Source: G020348385 sp964538085 (lineage in GTDB: Bacteria > Acidobacteriota > Aminicenantia > Aminicenantales > Aminicenantaceae). From it: a stretch of DNA of 64,000 nucleotides. The stretch is from NCBI GenBank assembly GCA_964538085.1, contig CAZIDF010000007.1, forward strand, positions 62,001-126,000, read 5' to 3'. The notes beneath the pieces are model-generated. The model did not search any database and had not been told where the DNA came from. It was given only the letters and a program-made list of their open reading frames with translations. Made by a program: the position numbers and the translations under genes. This document shows positions 17,356 to 26,084 of this stretch, in pieces (positions within the stretch are counted from its first letter, which is position 1; each line of letters starts with the position of its first letter).

Positions 17356-19508
17356 AAAAAGTGGCGTTTTTATCCATAGTTTTTATTATTTTGGGTTTAT
17401 CAAGTTGTTCTACATTCAACCAGAGCTATACATTGGGTACAGAAGCAGCCTCTAACAAAAATTGGGATAAAGCGATCGAATATTATGAAAAAGCGATCCA
17501 AGAAGATCCGAACAACTCTGCTTACAGGTTGGCTCTCACACGGACAAAAATTTATGCCAGTTATACCCATTTGGTTAAAGCCAGGAGTCTTGCCGCGGAG
17601 GGAAAAAAGGACGAGGCAATGGTCGAATACCAGAAAGCCATGTCCTACTCTCCCAATGACCGGGCGATCGCGGTGGAAGCCCAGTTGTTATCAGCACAAC
17701 AGCAAGAAACGCCAGAACCCATAGATACAAGGATAGAGCCTCCGGTCAAACTGCAGGTGAGTGACCAGAAACTAAGCCTGAACTTCATGCACGACAGGGT
17801 CAAACTGAAAGACATTTTCCAAGCGCTCGGAAAGCACGCCCAAATCAACATCCTGTTCGATGAAAGCTTCAAAGATATTCCGTATTCGGTCGATCTGAGC
17901 GACAGAACTTTCGAACAGGCTCTCAATTCTTTGTGTATGGCCACCAAGAATTTCCACAGGATCATCGATGAGAGATCTCTCATCATCGTGCCTGACTTGC
18001 CGGCAAAAAGGATCCAGTATGAATTGAATGCGGTCAAGACCTTTTACCTGTCCAACATAAAGGCCGAGGACCTTCAATCTTCCCTTTTACCGATCTTGCG
18101 TTCTCAATTCAAAGCGCCTCAATTTATGATCGATAAAAACCTCAATTCCATCACGCTCAGGGATACGCCCGAAGTTTTGGAACTGGCCGGCAAATTGATC
18201 AAACTTTGGGATAAGCCGAGGGGGGAGGTGCTGATCGATCTGGAAATCATGGAGGTGTCCCGGCAAAAGCTCAAAAAGTTCGGATTGGAGCTGGATCAAT
18301 ATGCCATAGGGCTCGGATACGGCGGAGGTGAAAATCCTCCCTCAGAATCCGGCTGGTTTGATGTATCCAAAATAGATTTTACGAAAAAATCCAATTTCCA
18401 GATCACCATGCCCACAGCATTTTTGAATTTTTTGGAATCCGATCAGGATACCAAGATCCTCTCCCAACCGAGACTCAGGGGAATCGAAGGCGAAGAGATG
18501 AGTTACTTGGTCGGGGATAAAATACCCATTCCGCGGACCTCTTTCACGCCCTTTGCTGCGGGGGGTGTTCCTCAGCAACCCCTTACATCGTTCGAGTATG
18601 AGGATGTGGGCATCGATATCAAGATCACACCGAGGATACATTATGAGGGAGAGGTCACCCTGGAATTGGAGATGAACATCAAATCTGTCGGCGGCACAGG
18701 CGTTGCGGATATCCCCATCATCAGCACGCGAGAAATCAAGAATATCATCAGGCTGAGGGATGGAGAGACCAATCTTTTGGCCGGATTGTTGAAGGATGAA
18801 GAAAGGTTGTCGGGCCGAGGTATCGTCGGTATCAAGAGGATTCCCATCCTGGGAGGCCTATTCTCGAGCACGGAAAAAAATGTCCAACAGTGGGATGTTC
18901 TGATGACCATAACCCCTTATATCATCCGGTCTATTCCCGTGACCGAAGATGATCTCAAACCGCTCTGGATCAACCTCGGATCCTCCTTCGATGTCTCCAA
19001 AGGTGGCCAGGTCAATGAAGGAGCGGATGAAGCTACCCTGGATATGCTGAGAACGGAACGGAGGAGCGATGGTCTATCTGGCCAAAATCAAGGCCAAAAC
19101 CGAGTTTCTCTGTCTCCGGGCAACTTTGAGATCACCGAAGGGCGGGAATTTCGGGTGAGCGTTGTCGTTCAATCGGCTGAAGAAATAGGCAGCATGACAT
19201 TGAATCTGTCTTTTAATCCCCAAGTCTTAGAGCTCAAACAGGTCGTTCAGGGCAGCATCGCCAGTCGGTTGGGGGAGAATATTCCCTTTCTGCAAAATAT
19301 CGACAATTCTTCAGGCACGTGCACCCTCGGGTTTTCCAGCACCGATATTGCCAAGGGCTTCAGGGGCTCGGGTCGAGTGGCAAGCTTGGTTTTTCAATCG
19401 ATCGCCCAAGGAGATAGTCCGCTGTTATTCACCAGTGTTACCGCCAACAGCCCCTCAGGCAAAGCCATTCAACTGGAAACAGAGGAGGGCCGGGTAAGAG
19501 TCCGGTAA
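17352..19508 (+). CDS. pilQ: Type IV pilus secretin (PilQ/GspD) with TPR and cohesin domains
   Basis: A 718-residue outer-membrane channel. The lipobox LSSC with Cys19 marks it as a lipoprotein. TPR-like repeats (about 28-120) are followed by an STN/N1 region (about 135-285). The secretin domain (about 290-520) has the closing signature GIVGIKRIPILGGLFSS and then LMTITPYIIR. After a linker (about 530-575) there is a cohesin-like beta domain (about 577-718, containing MTLNLSFNPQVLELKQV). Classical PilQ lacks both the TPR and cohesin parts. It is the last gene of the pil operon; no clear terminator follows before the tRNA promoter. Confidence 0.92.
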   Translation: MKKVAFLSIVFIILGLSSCSTFNQSYTLGTEAASNKNWDKAIEYYEKAIQEDPNNSAYRLALTRTKIYASYTHLVKARSLAAEGKKDEAMVEYQKAMSYSPNDRAIAVEAQLLSAQQQETPEPIDTRIEPPVKLQVSDQKLSLNFMHDRVKLKDIFQALGKHAQINILFDESFKDIPYSVDLSDRTFEQALNSLCMATKNFHRIIDERSLIIVPDLPAKRIQYELNAVKTFYLSNIKAEDLQSSLLPILRSQFKAPQFMIDKNLNSITLRDTPEVLELAGKLIKLWDKPRGEVLIDLEIMEVSRQKLKKFGLELDQYAIGLGYGGGENPPSESGWFDVSKIDFTKKSNFQITMPTAFLNFLESDQDTKILSQPRLRGIEGEEMSYLVGDKIPIPRTSFTPFAAGGVPQQPLTSFEYEDVGIDIKITPRIHYEGEVTLELEMNIKSVGGTGVADIPIISTREIKNIIRLRDGETNLLAGLLKDEERLSGRGIVGIKRIPILGGLFSSTEKNVQQWDVLMTITPYIIRSIPVTEDDLKPLWINLGSSFDVSKGGQVNEGADEATLDMLRTERRSDGLSGQNQGQNRVSLSPGNFEITEGREFRVSVVVQSAEEIGSMTLNLSFNPQVLELKQVVQGSIASRLGENIPFLQNIDNSSGTCTLGFSSTDIAKGFRGSGRVASLVFQSIAQGDSPLLFTSVTANSPSGKAIQLETEEGRVRVR

Positions 19509-19520
19509 CACACAAGCAAA

Positions 19521-19550
19521 TTGACTTCTCCCCCCTATTTGGGCTAAAAT
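19521..19550 (+). promoter_or_regulatory. tRNA-Met promoter
   Basis: TTGACT (19521-19526), an 18-nt spacer and TAAAAT (19545-19550), ending 10 nt before the mature tRNA 5' end. Confidence 0.6.
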
Positions 19551-19560
19551 CTTTTCCACC

Positions 19561-19637
19561 GGCGGTGTAGCTCAGGTGGTTAGAGCATACGGCTCATATC
19601 CGTAGTGTCGGGGGTTCAAGTCCCTCCACCGCCACCA
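19561..19637 (+). tRNA. tRNA-Met (CAT anticodon), elongator type
   Basis: A 77-nt cloverleaf with encoded CCA. The acceptor stem GGCGGTG/CACCGCC pairs perfectly. The D arm is GCTC/GAGC, the anticodon stem TACGG/CCGTA holds loop CTCATAT, and the T arm is GGGGG TTCAAGT CCCTC. The anticodon is CAT. Acceptor pairs 4-5 are G-C, not the C-G pairs known for the TilS substrate tRNA-Ile2 in E. coli, and the body resembles Gram-positive elongator tRNA-Met. I therefore favour elongator Met. The tilS gene 65 bp downstream keeps tRNA-Ile(CAT) as a minor alternative. Confidence 0.93.
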
Positions 19638-19702
19638 ATTTTTTTTAAAAGAAGATCTGTTCCGAACCAGGCCCAGAGGGGATTTGCGCCGAATCAAAAC
19701 CT

Positions 19703-21079
19703 ATGATTGTAAACACTGTAAGAGAAACGATCCTCCGGTATGACCTCCTGAAAAAAAAGGACAACGTCCTCATTGCCATTTCCGGTGGCCTGGATTCGAC
19801 AGGTTTGTTGGCTGTTTTCTTGGAACTGCGCAAAGAATGGCTTCTCGATCTTTTTCTTGGTCATTTTAATCATCGGCTTCGCCAAAATGCCAATCAGGAT
19901 GAACAGTTCGTCCGGAATGTGGCACAGAATCATTCCCTTCCCTTATTTGTCGCTTCAGAGGATGTCCGATTATTCGCCAAACAAAATCGCATGAATTTGG
20001 AAGAAGCAGGTCGCATGCTGCGGTATGATTTCTTGTCCAAGACGGCTCGAAAAATAGGCGGAGCCAAAATCGCCACAGGTCATACCTTGAATGATCAGGC
20101 CGAGACGTTTTTTTTGCGGTTGATGAGAGGAAGTGGACTGACAGGTTTGGGCAGCATTTATCCAGTTGTAGAGGGACAGATCATCCGCCCTCTTTTGGCT
20201 GTGGAAAGGAAGGAGATTGCGGAGTATGTCCAAAAGAAGGGCATGACCTATCGGGATGATGAAAGCAACCTCGACCGGAGTTTTGCCAGAAACAAAGTTC
20301 GTCTCGATCTGATCCCCTTTATTCAGGAAAATTTCGAGCCAAAAATCGTCCAACGGATCGGTAAAACCGTGACCATCATTCAGGAAGAGGAAGATCTTTT
20401 GGAAAAACTATCGAGACATGAAGCAAAAAAGACCATATGCATTGACGACGATAAATTTCGTCTCGATCTAGAAGCCGTGAAAACACTTCCCCGAGGTTTG
20501 GCCAGAAGAGTCATTCGTGAATTTATCCACAAACTCAAGGGGGATTTGAGGGAGATTTCTTTTGACGATGTCGAGTCCGTTTTCAATTTGGAAGAGGGGG
20601 AAAGTCTCCAGATGACCGAACAGATTTTGCTCAAAAGAGAAGATGGCCAGGTATTCCAACGGCCTGATCTTTCTGACAAGATCCTGTATGCCTACGCATG
20701 GGAGGGTTCTTCTCCGCTGGTCCTTGAAGAGTTGGGCCTCGTGATCGAGGCTGAAAAAACGAAACTCCTTCGTTCCTTTGTGTTCGATGATGATGCCCGG
20801 GCTTATCTCGATGGGGAGAAAATTCGATTTCCCTTGCAGGTCCGGAATCGCCGGGAAGGAGACAGATACCGACCCTTGGGATCTCCTGGGCACAAAAAAC
20901 TCAAGGAGATCATGCGCGCAAAATCCATCCCTCTGGAAGAGAGAGAAAAAAAACCCGTGTTCATATCCGCGGATGATATCATCTGGGTCCTCGGCCTCCC
21001 GGTTGCAGAAAAGTTCAGGATCCGGGAAACGACAAAAAAAGTCTTGATGCTGATGGTCAAGCCACGAGATCAGAGATAA
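19703..21079 (+). CDS. tilS: tRNA(Ile)-lysidine synthetase
   Basis: A 458-residue N-type ATP pyrophosphatase that converts C34 of tRNA-Ile(CAU) to lysidine. The PP-loop SGGLDS is at 27-32. FNHRLRQNANQDEQFV and TGHTLNDQAETFFLRLMRGSG follow the TilS core. The C-terminal TilS domain is present (GDRYRPLGSPGHKKLKEIM and IIWVLGLPVAEKFRI), so this is the long form. It lies 65 bp after a CAT-anticodon tRNA and overlaps asnB tail to tail by 10 bp. The start has no clear Shine-Dalgarno. Confidence 0.94.
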   Translation: MIVNTVRETILRYDLLKKKDNVLIAISGGLDSTGLLAVFLELRKEWLLDLFLGHFNHRLRQNANQDEQFVRNVAQNHSLPLFVASEDVRLFAKQNRMNLEEAGRMLRYDFLSKTARKIGGAKIATGHTLNDQAETFFLRLMRGSGLTGLGSIYPVVEGQIIRPLLAVERKEIAEYVQKKGMTYRDDESNLDRSFARNKVRLDLIPFIQENFEPKIVQRIGKTVTIIQEEEDLLEKLSRHEAKKTICIDDDKFRLDLEAVKTLPRGLARRVIREFIHKLKGDLREISFDDVESVFNLEEGESLQMTEQILLKREDGQVFQRPDLSDKILYAYAWEGSSPLVLEELGLVIEAEKTKLLRSFVFDDDARAYLDGEKIRFPLQVRNRREGDRYRPLGSPGHKKLKEIMRAKSIPLEEREKKPVFISADDIIWVLGLPVAEKFRIRETTKKVLMLMVKPRDQR

Positions 21080-22968
21080 TTTTCTCGCCAGATTTCGAAA
21101 ACGAGAAGGGCCCACAGTTGATGGGAGAAATTCTCCTTTTTTCCGAGGTGTTGGGTGATCATTTTTTCGATGGATTCGAATCGGAATAATCCTTCTTCTC
21201 GGATCCTTCGTGCGTTCAGGTGATCGAGCAAAAGATCCTTGAGCTCAGTTCTCAGCCAATGTTTGATCGGGATGCTGAAACCTTCTTTTTTCCTGTAGAT
21301 ATTTTGAGGAGGCAGGAGCCTTTCCATGGTTTTCTTGAAGATCCACTTCGTCGTAAAACCGTGAAGTTTGAGATCGCCGGGAAGAGAATACACAAATTCC
21401 ACGATTTTGTGGTCCAAAAGAGGCACCCTAGTCTCAAGGGAGGTTGCCATGCTCATCCTGTCCACTTTGACAAGAATATCGTCCACGAGATAGGTCTTCA
21501 GATCTAAAAAGAACTCTCGGTTCAGTGCGTCGAAACGTGTGGACGACCGGTATAGCTCGTCGAACGGGAACGTGGCGTTAAGAGGTTTCGCTTCCCCCAG
21601 CTCTGCCTGAAGTTCTGGAGAATAGAGAGATTTTTTGTCATTTTCCGTAAGAAACTTCATCCAGCGCAGGTGTCGGTCTCCTGTTGCATTTTCCAATCCC
21701 TGCCCAAACCGTCGTATCTTGTTCCATGTCCCCTTCTTTTTATGCGACGGCGGGATCGTCCGGATAAGAGGGTTGAGGATGTGGCGAAATAGAAACGGGA
21801 TCGGAAAGCGGGATAGTTTCTGGGCCTGGTAGTGTTCATAACCACCAAAAACTTCGTCCCCTCCGTCCCCGGATAGGATCACCTTGACGTGGGCCCTGGC
21901 CATCTGGGAAACCAAATAAGTAGGGAAAATCGAAAAATCGCCGAGCGGTTCATCCAAGTGGCGGATAAGTTTGTCTGTCAATTCCAGCGCTTTCGGTTTC
22001 AATAAGAATTCTTCATGTTCTGTTTCAAAGGCCTTGGCCACTCTCCGAGCATGGTGGAGTTCATCGTAAGTTGTGTCTTCGAAACCGATGGAGAATGTTT
22101 TTATCGGGGAAGTTCCCGATTCATGCATCATGCCCACCAAACTGGAGGAATCGATCCCTCCGCTCAAGAAGGCGCCAAGAGGAACATCACTGATCAGCCT
22201 CAGCTGGACCGCCTCTTTGATCAAGGCATAAAGCTCGTCCATGAGAGAATTTATCCTGGACTTGGAGATTTTTGATGGGAATTTATCCTGGTGTTCCAGT
22301 TTCCAGTATTTTTTTAGATGAATCTCTCCTTCCTTGTAAATCAAAAGGTGGCCAGCCGGAAGTTTGGATATGTTTCGGAATATCGAATAAGGAGCAGGAA
22401 TGTATTCCAGTGTCAGATATAAATCCAATGCTTCGGGGTTTAGAGAACGATAGACTCGTGGGTGCTTGAGTATAGCCTTGAGCTCTGACCCGTACACCAA
22501 GGTCTTGTCTTCGAGCAGGGTGTAGTAAAGCGGTTTGATCCCGATCCGATCGCGGGCCAGGATAAGTTTTTCCTCTCGTCCATCCCACAAAGAAAAGGCG
22601 AACATGCCGCGAAGCTTGTGCACAAAATCCTCGCCCCACTCTTCATATCCGTGAACGATGGTCTCTGTGTCCGTTTTTGTCCGGAACTTGTGACCGCGAG
22701 AAAGAAGTTCCTTTCTCAGGTCGGGAAAATTGTAGACCTCACCATTATGGGAAATCCAGACTGTTCCATCTTCGTTGGAAAGAGGCTGGTGGCCTTTTTC
22801 GAGGTCGATGATGCTCAGGCGGCGGGAGCCGAGCCCGACTTTTTTTTCGGTATGGACCCCCTGGTCATCCGGTCCCCGATGTGCCAAGGTCTCACACATT
22901 GCGGCGAGGAGAGATGAGGAAATCGGGGGGCTGTTCTCCGTTCTAGCGATGCCGCAAATGCCACACAT
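21070..22968 (-). CDS. asnB: Asparagine synthase (glutamine-hydrolysing)
   Basis: The 632 residues have an N-terminal class II glutaminase domain with catalytic Cys2 (MCGICGI), RGPDDQG near 31-37 and HNGEVYN near 74-80. The synthetase domain has the PP-loop SGGIDS (269-274). The LSGDGGDEVFGGYEHY and METRVPLLDHKIVEF-type motifs are typical of AsnB and of AsnB-like amidotransferases in cell-surface loci. The gene starts 1 bp inside the end of the GT-C glycosyltransferase gene. Together they may modify surface glycans or simply be coupled. Confidence 0.92.
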   Translation of the reverse strand: MCGICGIARTENSPPISSSLLAAMCETLAHRGPDDQGVHTEKKVGLGSRRLSIIDLEKGHQPLSNEDGTVWISHNGEVYNFPDLRKELLSRGHKFRTKTDTETIVHGYEEWGEDFVHKLRGMFAFSLWDGREEKLILARDRIGIKPLYYTLLEDKTLVYGSELKAILKHPRVYRSLNPEALDLYLTLEYIPAPYSIFRNISKLPAGHLLIYKEGEIHLKKYWKLEHQDKFPSKISKSRINSLMDELYALIKEAVQLRLISDVPLGAFLSGGIDSSSLVGMMHESGTSPIKTFSIGFEDTTYDELHHARRVAKAFETEHEEFLLKPKALELTDKLIRHLDEPLGDFSIFPTYLVSQMARAHVKVILSGDGGDEVFGGYEHYQAQKLSRFPIPFLFRHILNPLIRTIPPSHKKKGTWNKIRRFGQGLENATGDRHLRWMKFLTENDKKSLYSPELQAELGEAKPLNATFPFDELYRSSTRFDALNREFFLDLKTYLVDDILVKVDRMSMATSLETRVPLLDHKIVEFVYSLPGDLKLHGFTTKWIFKKTMERLLPPQNIYRKKEGFSIPIKHWLRTELKDLLLDHLNARRIREEGLFRFESIEKMITQHLGKKENFSHQLWALLVFEIWRENYL

Positions 22969-24785
22969 TATTCCTCAGGAACGATATCGATTTCGAAAAA
23001 GACGCCCAAAAATCTTCTCTCCTTGCTTGTTTCCGATTCGTAGTAGGGAATAGCGCCTTTAGAGGCGCTGATCTTGATCCGGTAGAGATAAAGTGATTTG
23101 ATATTAAAGGCCTTCACAGGCGAAAAGCTCAGTGTTCCCCTTTGCTTTGTGCCGAGGGTGATCTTTTTTTTCTGTCTTCCGACTCTGACAGAGATTTCAT
23201 TCTGCATCCTCGGATTGTTGAGGAGATTGAAATCCATTTGCTTGACCGGGTAATAGGTTTTGAGAATCATTTCTGCGGTGAAAGGACCGCGGGTCCAGAA
23301 TCCTCTTTTTTCCACCTCGGATTCTTTCAATCTGGGGTAAAAATTGTCATCCAAGAAGTGAAGCCAGCCTATATGGGGATGAGTTCCCACTTCCTGTCGA
23401 AAGGCATAGGGGTTGGTGTTGGTAGGGAAGTTGTTGACGAGCGTCATTTCCACAGGCAGGGCATTGAAAGGCCATTTTTTCACATGGGTGGAGGGGTAGT
23501 GAGAATGGGTGAACGGACTGATCAAGATAGGGGAGATAAAAATGGCAGCCATCATCCAACACAGGGCGAGATTTTTTAGCTTTTGTTTCGTGGGGATGAG
23601 AAAAAGAAGGAACGGGTAGATCGGCAGGAAATATCTGTTGCCCAGAGCTCCTCCCCCTCCGGCATAGTTATCCGGCATAATGACGATAAAAATCAGGATC
23701 TCGCCAAAAGCGGCCAAAAGGATCAACCATTGATACAATTCTTTTTTTTGGGTGAAAAACAGGATGAGAAATAGAAGAGCAGGAAAAAAGTACCAAGCTA
23801 TTCCGGAAAACCGGCCGAAAAAGTAGTAAAAAAGATTATACGGAACGAACTTAGCGGGGAGAAGATGCTTCTCCGCGTATCCGTCCGATGTCATTTCCAT
23901 GGTGTTGATGGAGTCGAAGGTTACGTCTGCCTTTTCCAGAGGATAGGTATAGTAGAAGGTTTTTCTCTCTCCACCTTGGTAGTTCCACTCTCCGGTGACC
24001 AGGTAGTTCGTGCCCCAGAATATGCCCGATGTGATCAGGAAACAGAGGATGATAAGAAAAGCTTTCAAAAACTTTTTTTTCAAGAGGGTGTAAAGGAAAA
24101 TCGGTCCGAGCAGCACGATATTGGCGGGTTTGGAAAAAACAGCGAGCCCGATGATGAGGCCGGCCAAGTAGTCTGTCCAGTCCGAACGAAGAAAGGTGTG
24201 CATCTTGCTCGGTCGATTTTCGCCGTCTTTTGACGCAGGGATTTTGTGCTTGTACAGCCAGAGGAACAGTATGGTGAAAACCAAAAAAAGATTGAAAAAA
24301 TCTGGTTGGATCCACAGGTAATACACACCGGCGACAGACGCGAACAGAAAGGTGATAACCGTGAAGAGAGAGAGCGAGGAGGGATTGGATAAGGAAAAGT
24401 AGGCATGGCCCATCAGCAGCAACAGCAAAAGAAGCAGGGAGTGGAAGACAAGAGCGCCATTCACGCCGAATAATCTGACGAAAGGAGCCGCAAAAAGCGG
24501 GTAGGCGTATGATTTGGCATAAAAAAGTTTTCCTTCCCGCGATTTTTTTAAAAAAATACCCAGCGGGCCGGATGGGAACACTTCATAATATCGGATCAGA
24601 TCTTTCTTGGTGTATTCCAGGTCTCCGTCTTGGGCAAGGCTTTGGATCATGGAGTAGTATATGGCTTGATCGGCAAAAAGAAATCCCTGATGGATGGAAG
24701 GAAGATTGACAAAAAGAGAAAAGCCCAGAAAAAAAGCGAATATAAGAAATATCGCGGTCAGAGCTGCATTTTTTTGGAATAACAT
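22968..24785 (-). CDS. Membrane glycosyltransferase-like protein (GT-C/GT39-like)
   Basis: A 605-residue protein with about 10-12 hydrophobic segments between residues 10 and 430 and a soluble C-terminal part (about 430-605). The early luminal loop contains GFLFADQAIYYSMIQSLAQ, with the Asp expected of polyprenyl-phosphate-sugar GT-C enzymes. The loop WNYQGGERKTFYYTYP and the C-terminal beta-rich part have no family I can name. It is translationally coupled to asnB. The acceptor could be pilin, another surface protein or lipid; this cannot be decided here. Confidence 0.7.
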   Translation of the reverse strand: MLFQKNAALTAIFLIFAFFLGFSLFVNLPSIHQGFLFADQAIYYSMIQSLAQDGDLEYTKKDLIRYYEVFPSGPLGIFLKKSREGKLFYAKSYAYPLFAAPFVRLFGVNGALVFHSLLLLLLLLMGHAYFSLSNPSSLSLFTVITFLFASVAGVYYLWIQPDFFNLFLVFTILFLWLYKHKIPASKDGENRPSKMHTFLRSDWTDYLAGLIIGLAVFSKPANIVLLGPIFLYTLLKKKFLKAFLIILCFLITSGIFWGTNYLVTGEWNYQGGERKTFYYTYPLEKADVTFDSINTMEMTSDGYAEKHLLPAKFVPYNLFYYFFGRFSGIAWYFFPALLFLILFFTQKKELYQWLILLAAFGEILIFIVIMPDNYAGGGGALGNRYFLPIYPFLLFLIPTKQKLKNLALCWMMAAIFISPILISPFTHSHYPSTHVKKWPFNALPVEMTLVNNFPTNTNPYAFRQEVGTHPHIGWLHFLDDNFYPRLKESEVEKRGFWTRGPFTAEMILKTYYPVKQMDFNLLNNPRMQNEISVRVGRQKKKITLGTKQRGTLSFSPVKAFNIKSLYLYRIKISASKGAIPYYESETSKERRFLGVFFEIDIVPEE

Positions 24786-24830
24786 ATGTTAAACCAATAT
24801 CATAGAAAGGGTAAAAATTCAATAAACCTA

Positions 24831-25155
24831 GGAAGCATCTTCATTTCCATGATTCCCAAAGGCTTTAAATTGGTTTTTAGGAATGGTTTTGCTTCCGTGA
24901 AGATTTTAAACGCCATCCCTTCACCGCTCTTCTCGGCGGCTGTGGAACTGCGCACGCTAACTCACATCTTCTCCCGTTCAGCTCTGTTCCAATGATTGCT
25001 CGGTTCTCTAACCCTTTAGAAAAGTCGTGCTCAATACATCCTCGCCGCCTGACTCCGTCAGGATCCCTCGAAGAACGGGAGGAATGGCGAAATCTTCAAT
25101 GGTCGCTTCAACCATCCCCAAAAGCTCAATCTATCACGGAAATGGAGATGCTTCC
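24831..25155. repeat. Foldback repeat copy 1 with terminal inverted repeats (MITE-like)
   Basis: A 325-bp non-coding element, homologous along its length to 35254-35568. Its ends are imperfect inverted repeats GGAAGCATCTTCATTTCC (24831-24848) and GGAAATGGAGATGCTTCC (25138-25155). Inside, 24875-24886 can pair with 25112-25123, and 24898-24916 with 25084-25098. A central hairpin CCTGAC-TCC-GTCAGG sits at 25049-25063. No long open frame or transposase is present. No clear target-site duplication was seen. It could be a mobile miniature element or a structured RNA. Confidence 0.8.
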
Positions 25156-25223
25156 TTAAATCTAGAGTTGGCGGCTAGTCTCGAGCGGTGATCGAATGCC
25201 AACAAAAAAATGAAAAACGAATG

Positions 25224-25263
25224 AAAAATATCATCCCACCTATCATCTTTAGCGGTTATTGAC
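25224..25263. repeat. 40-nt intergenic motif, copy A
   Basis: This 40-nt stretch matches 37145-37184 at 31 of 40 positions without gaps, with invariant AAAAATATCA, TATCATCT and ATTGAC blocks. It lies 68 bp after foldback repeat copy 1. Function unknown. Confidence 0.5.
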
Positions 25264-25312
25264 AGGACGAGATGGAAAGGCCATATCTATATTTAGTATT
25301 AATCATTTAGTA

Positions 25313-25359
25313 GACAAAAAAGGCAATATTTGTCGTATTTATGACAAAAAATGCCATAT
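25313..25359 (+). promoter_or_regulatory. Likely enhancer (UAS) of the minor-pilin sigma-54 promoter
   Basis: Two 17-nt direct repeats, GACAAAAAAGGCAATAT (25313-25329) and GACAAAAAATGCCATAT (25343-25359), match at 15 of 17 and are spaced 30 nt apart, about three helical turns. Between and across them lies a palindrome, GGCAATATTTGTC paired with GACAAAAAATGCC (11 of 13, 25322-25355). The centre is about 90 bp upstream of the sigma-54 -24 element, a normal NtrC-type enhancer distance. The PilR-like regulator at 7172 is the natural candidate. Confidence 0.6.
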
Positions 25360-25426
25360 AAGGTGAGAGAAAATTTGAGAAATATTTTATGTCTTTTATT
25401 TTCAGTAAGTTGTAAGTGTAAGTTTA

Positions 25427-25442
25427 TGGTATGAAATTTGCT
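25427..25442 (+). promoter_or_regulatory. Sigma-54 promoter of the minor-pilin/PilY1 operon
   Basis: TGGTATGAAATTTGCT fits TGGCACG-N4-TTGCW. GG and GC are separated by exactly 10 nt and TTGCT is perfect. The start is expected near 25453, leaving a leader of about 108 nt before the first pilin gene. Confidence 0.65.
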
Positions 25443-25560
25443 ACTATATATTATAAAATAAAAGAATGAGTATGTCGTGATGAAGGAAATCTTGCAATTG
25501 ATACGCCAAAAGCTTAGAATCGGAACACACGCGGAAGAAAAAAGTTTAGAGGGAAATAAA

Positions 25561-26082
25561 ATGGGAAAATTCCGACAAAGAGGGTACACGTTTATCGAAG
25601 TTATCGTCGTGGTGGGTATTTTGGGCATGATTCTCGCGGCTCTTTATCCCAGTGTCATGAACACGTTGGAAACACGAGGGATCGAGAACTCGGCAAGAAA
25701 CATCCTGACCACCATGCAGAGAGCCAAATTTCAGGCCGTGAGAACAAAGATCAATCATCGAGTGGGTTTTTTGGATGATGGAGGAATTTGGTATTATTTT
25801 ATCGAGAGAGAAGATACTCCGGGAACATGGAGCACCATACCTGGATTCGTGAGAAAAGAGATCCCGGAAAAATTGATCGTGGCCCTCAATTTCCCGGATA
25901 TTACGGGTGTCCCGTCCAAAGGGATCGTTTTTTCTCCGTTAGGGTTTATAACCAACTTCGACACAAACCTGAACAACATCAGTTTACAGAGCGATAAATT
26001 GAGGAGGATGGGACAACCGGATTTGAGAGTTGTGGCGGTTTTTGCCGGAGGATCGGTCCATTTGATTAAAACAGGAAGTTAA
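25561..26082 (+). CDS. Minor pilin, FimT/GspH-like
   Basis: A 173-residue prepilin. Cleavage by PilD is expected in RQRG/YTFIEVIVVVG; the mature protein would start with Tyr rather than the usual Phe or Met, with Glu at position +5. The hydrophobic helix runs to about residue 32. The globular domain (GIENSARNILTTMQRAKFQA) is FimT/GspH-like. I chose ATG 25561 because GAGGG lies about 8 nt upstream; the frame extends to 25477, but that would add a long leader. First gene of the FimT-PilV-PilW-PilX-PilY1 operon. Confidence 0.85.
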   Translation: MGKFRQRGYTFIEVIVVVGILGMILAALYPSVMNTLETRGIENSARNILTTMQRAKFQAVRTKINHRVGFLDDGGIWYYFIEREDTPGTWSTIPGFVRKEIPEKLIVALNFPDITGVPSKGIVFSPLGFITNFDTNLNNISLQSDKLRRMGQPDLRVVAVFAGGSVHLIKTGS

Positions 26083-26084
26083 AC

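Noticed and set aside
25282..25300. NrdR-box-like sequence (TATCTATATTTAGTAT) near the minor-pilin enhancer
   Set aside because: Only about 11 of 16 positions fit, there is no second box at 31-32 nt, and no nrd gene is nearby.
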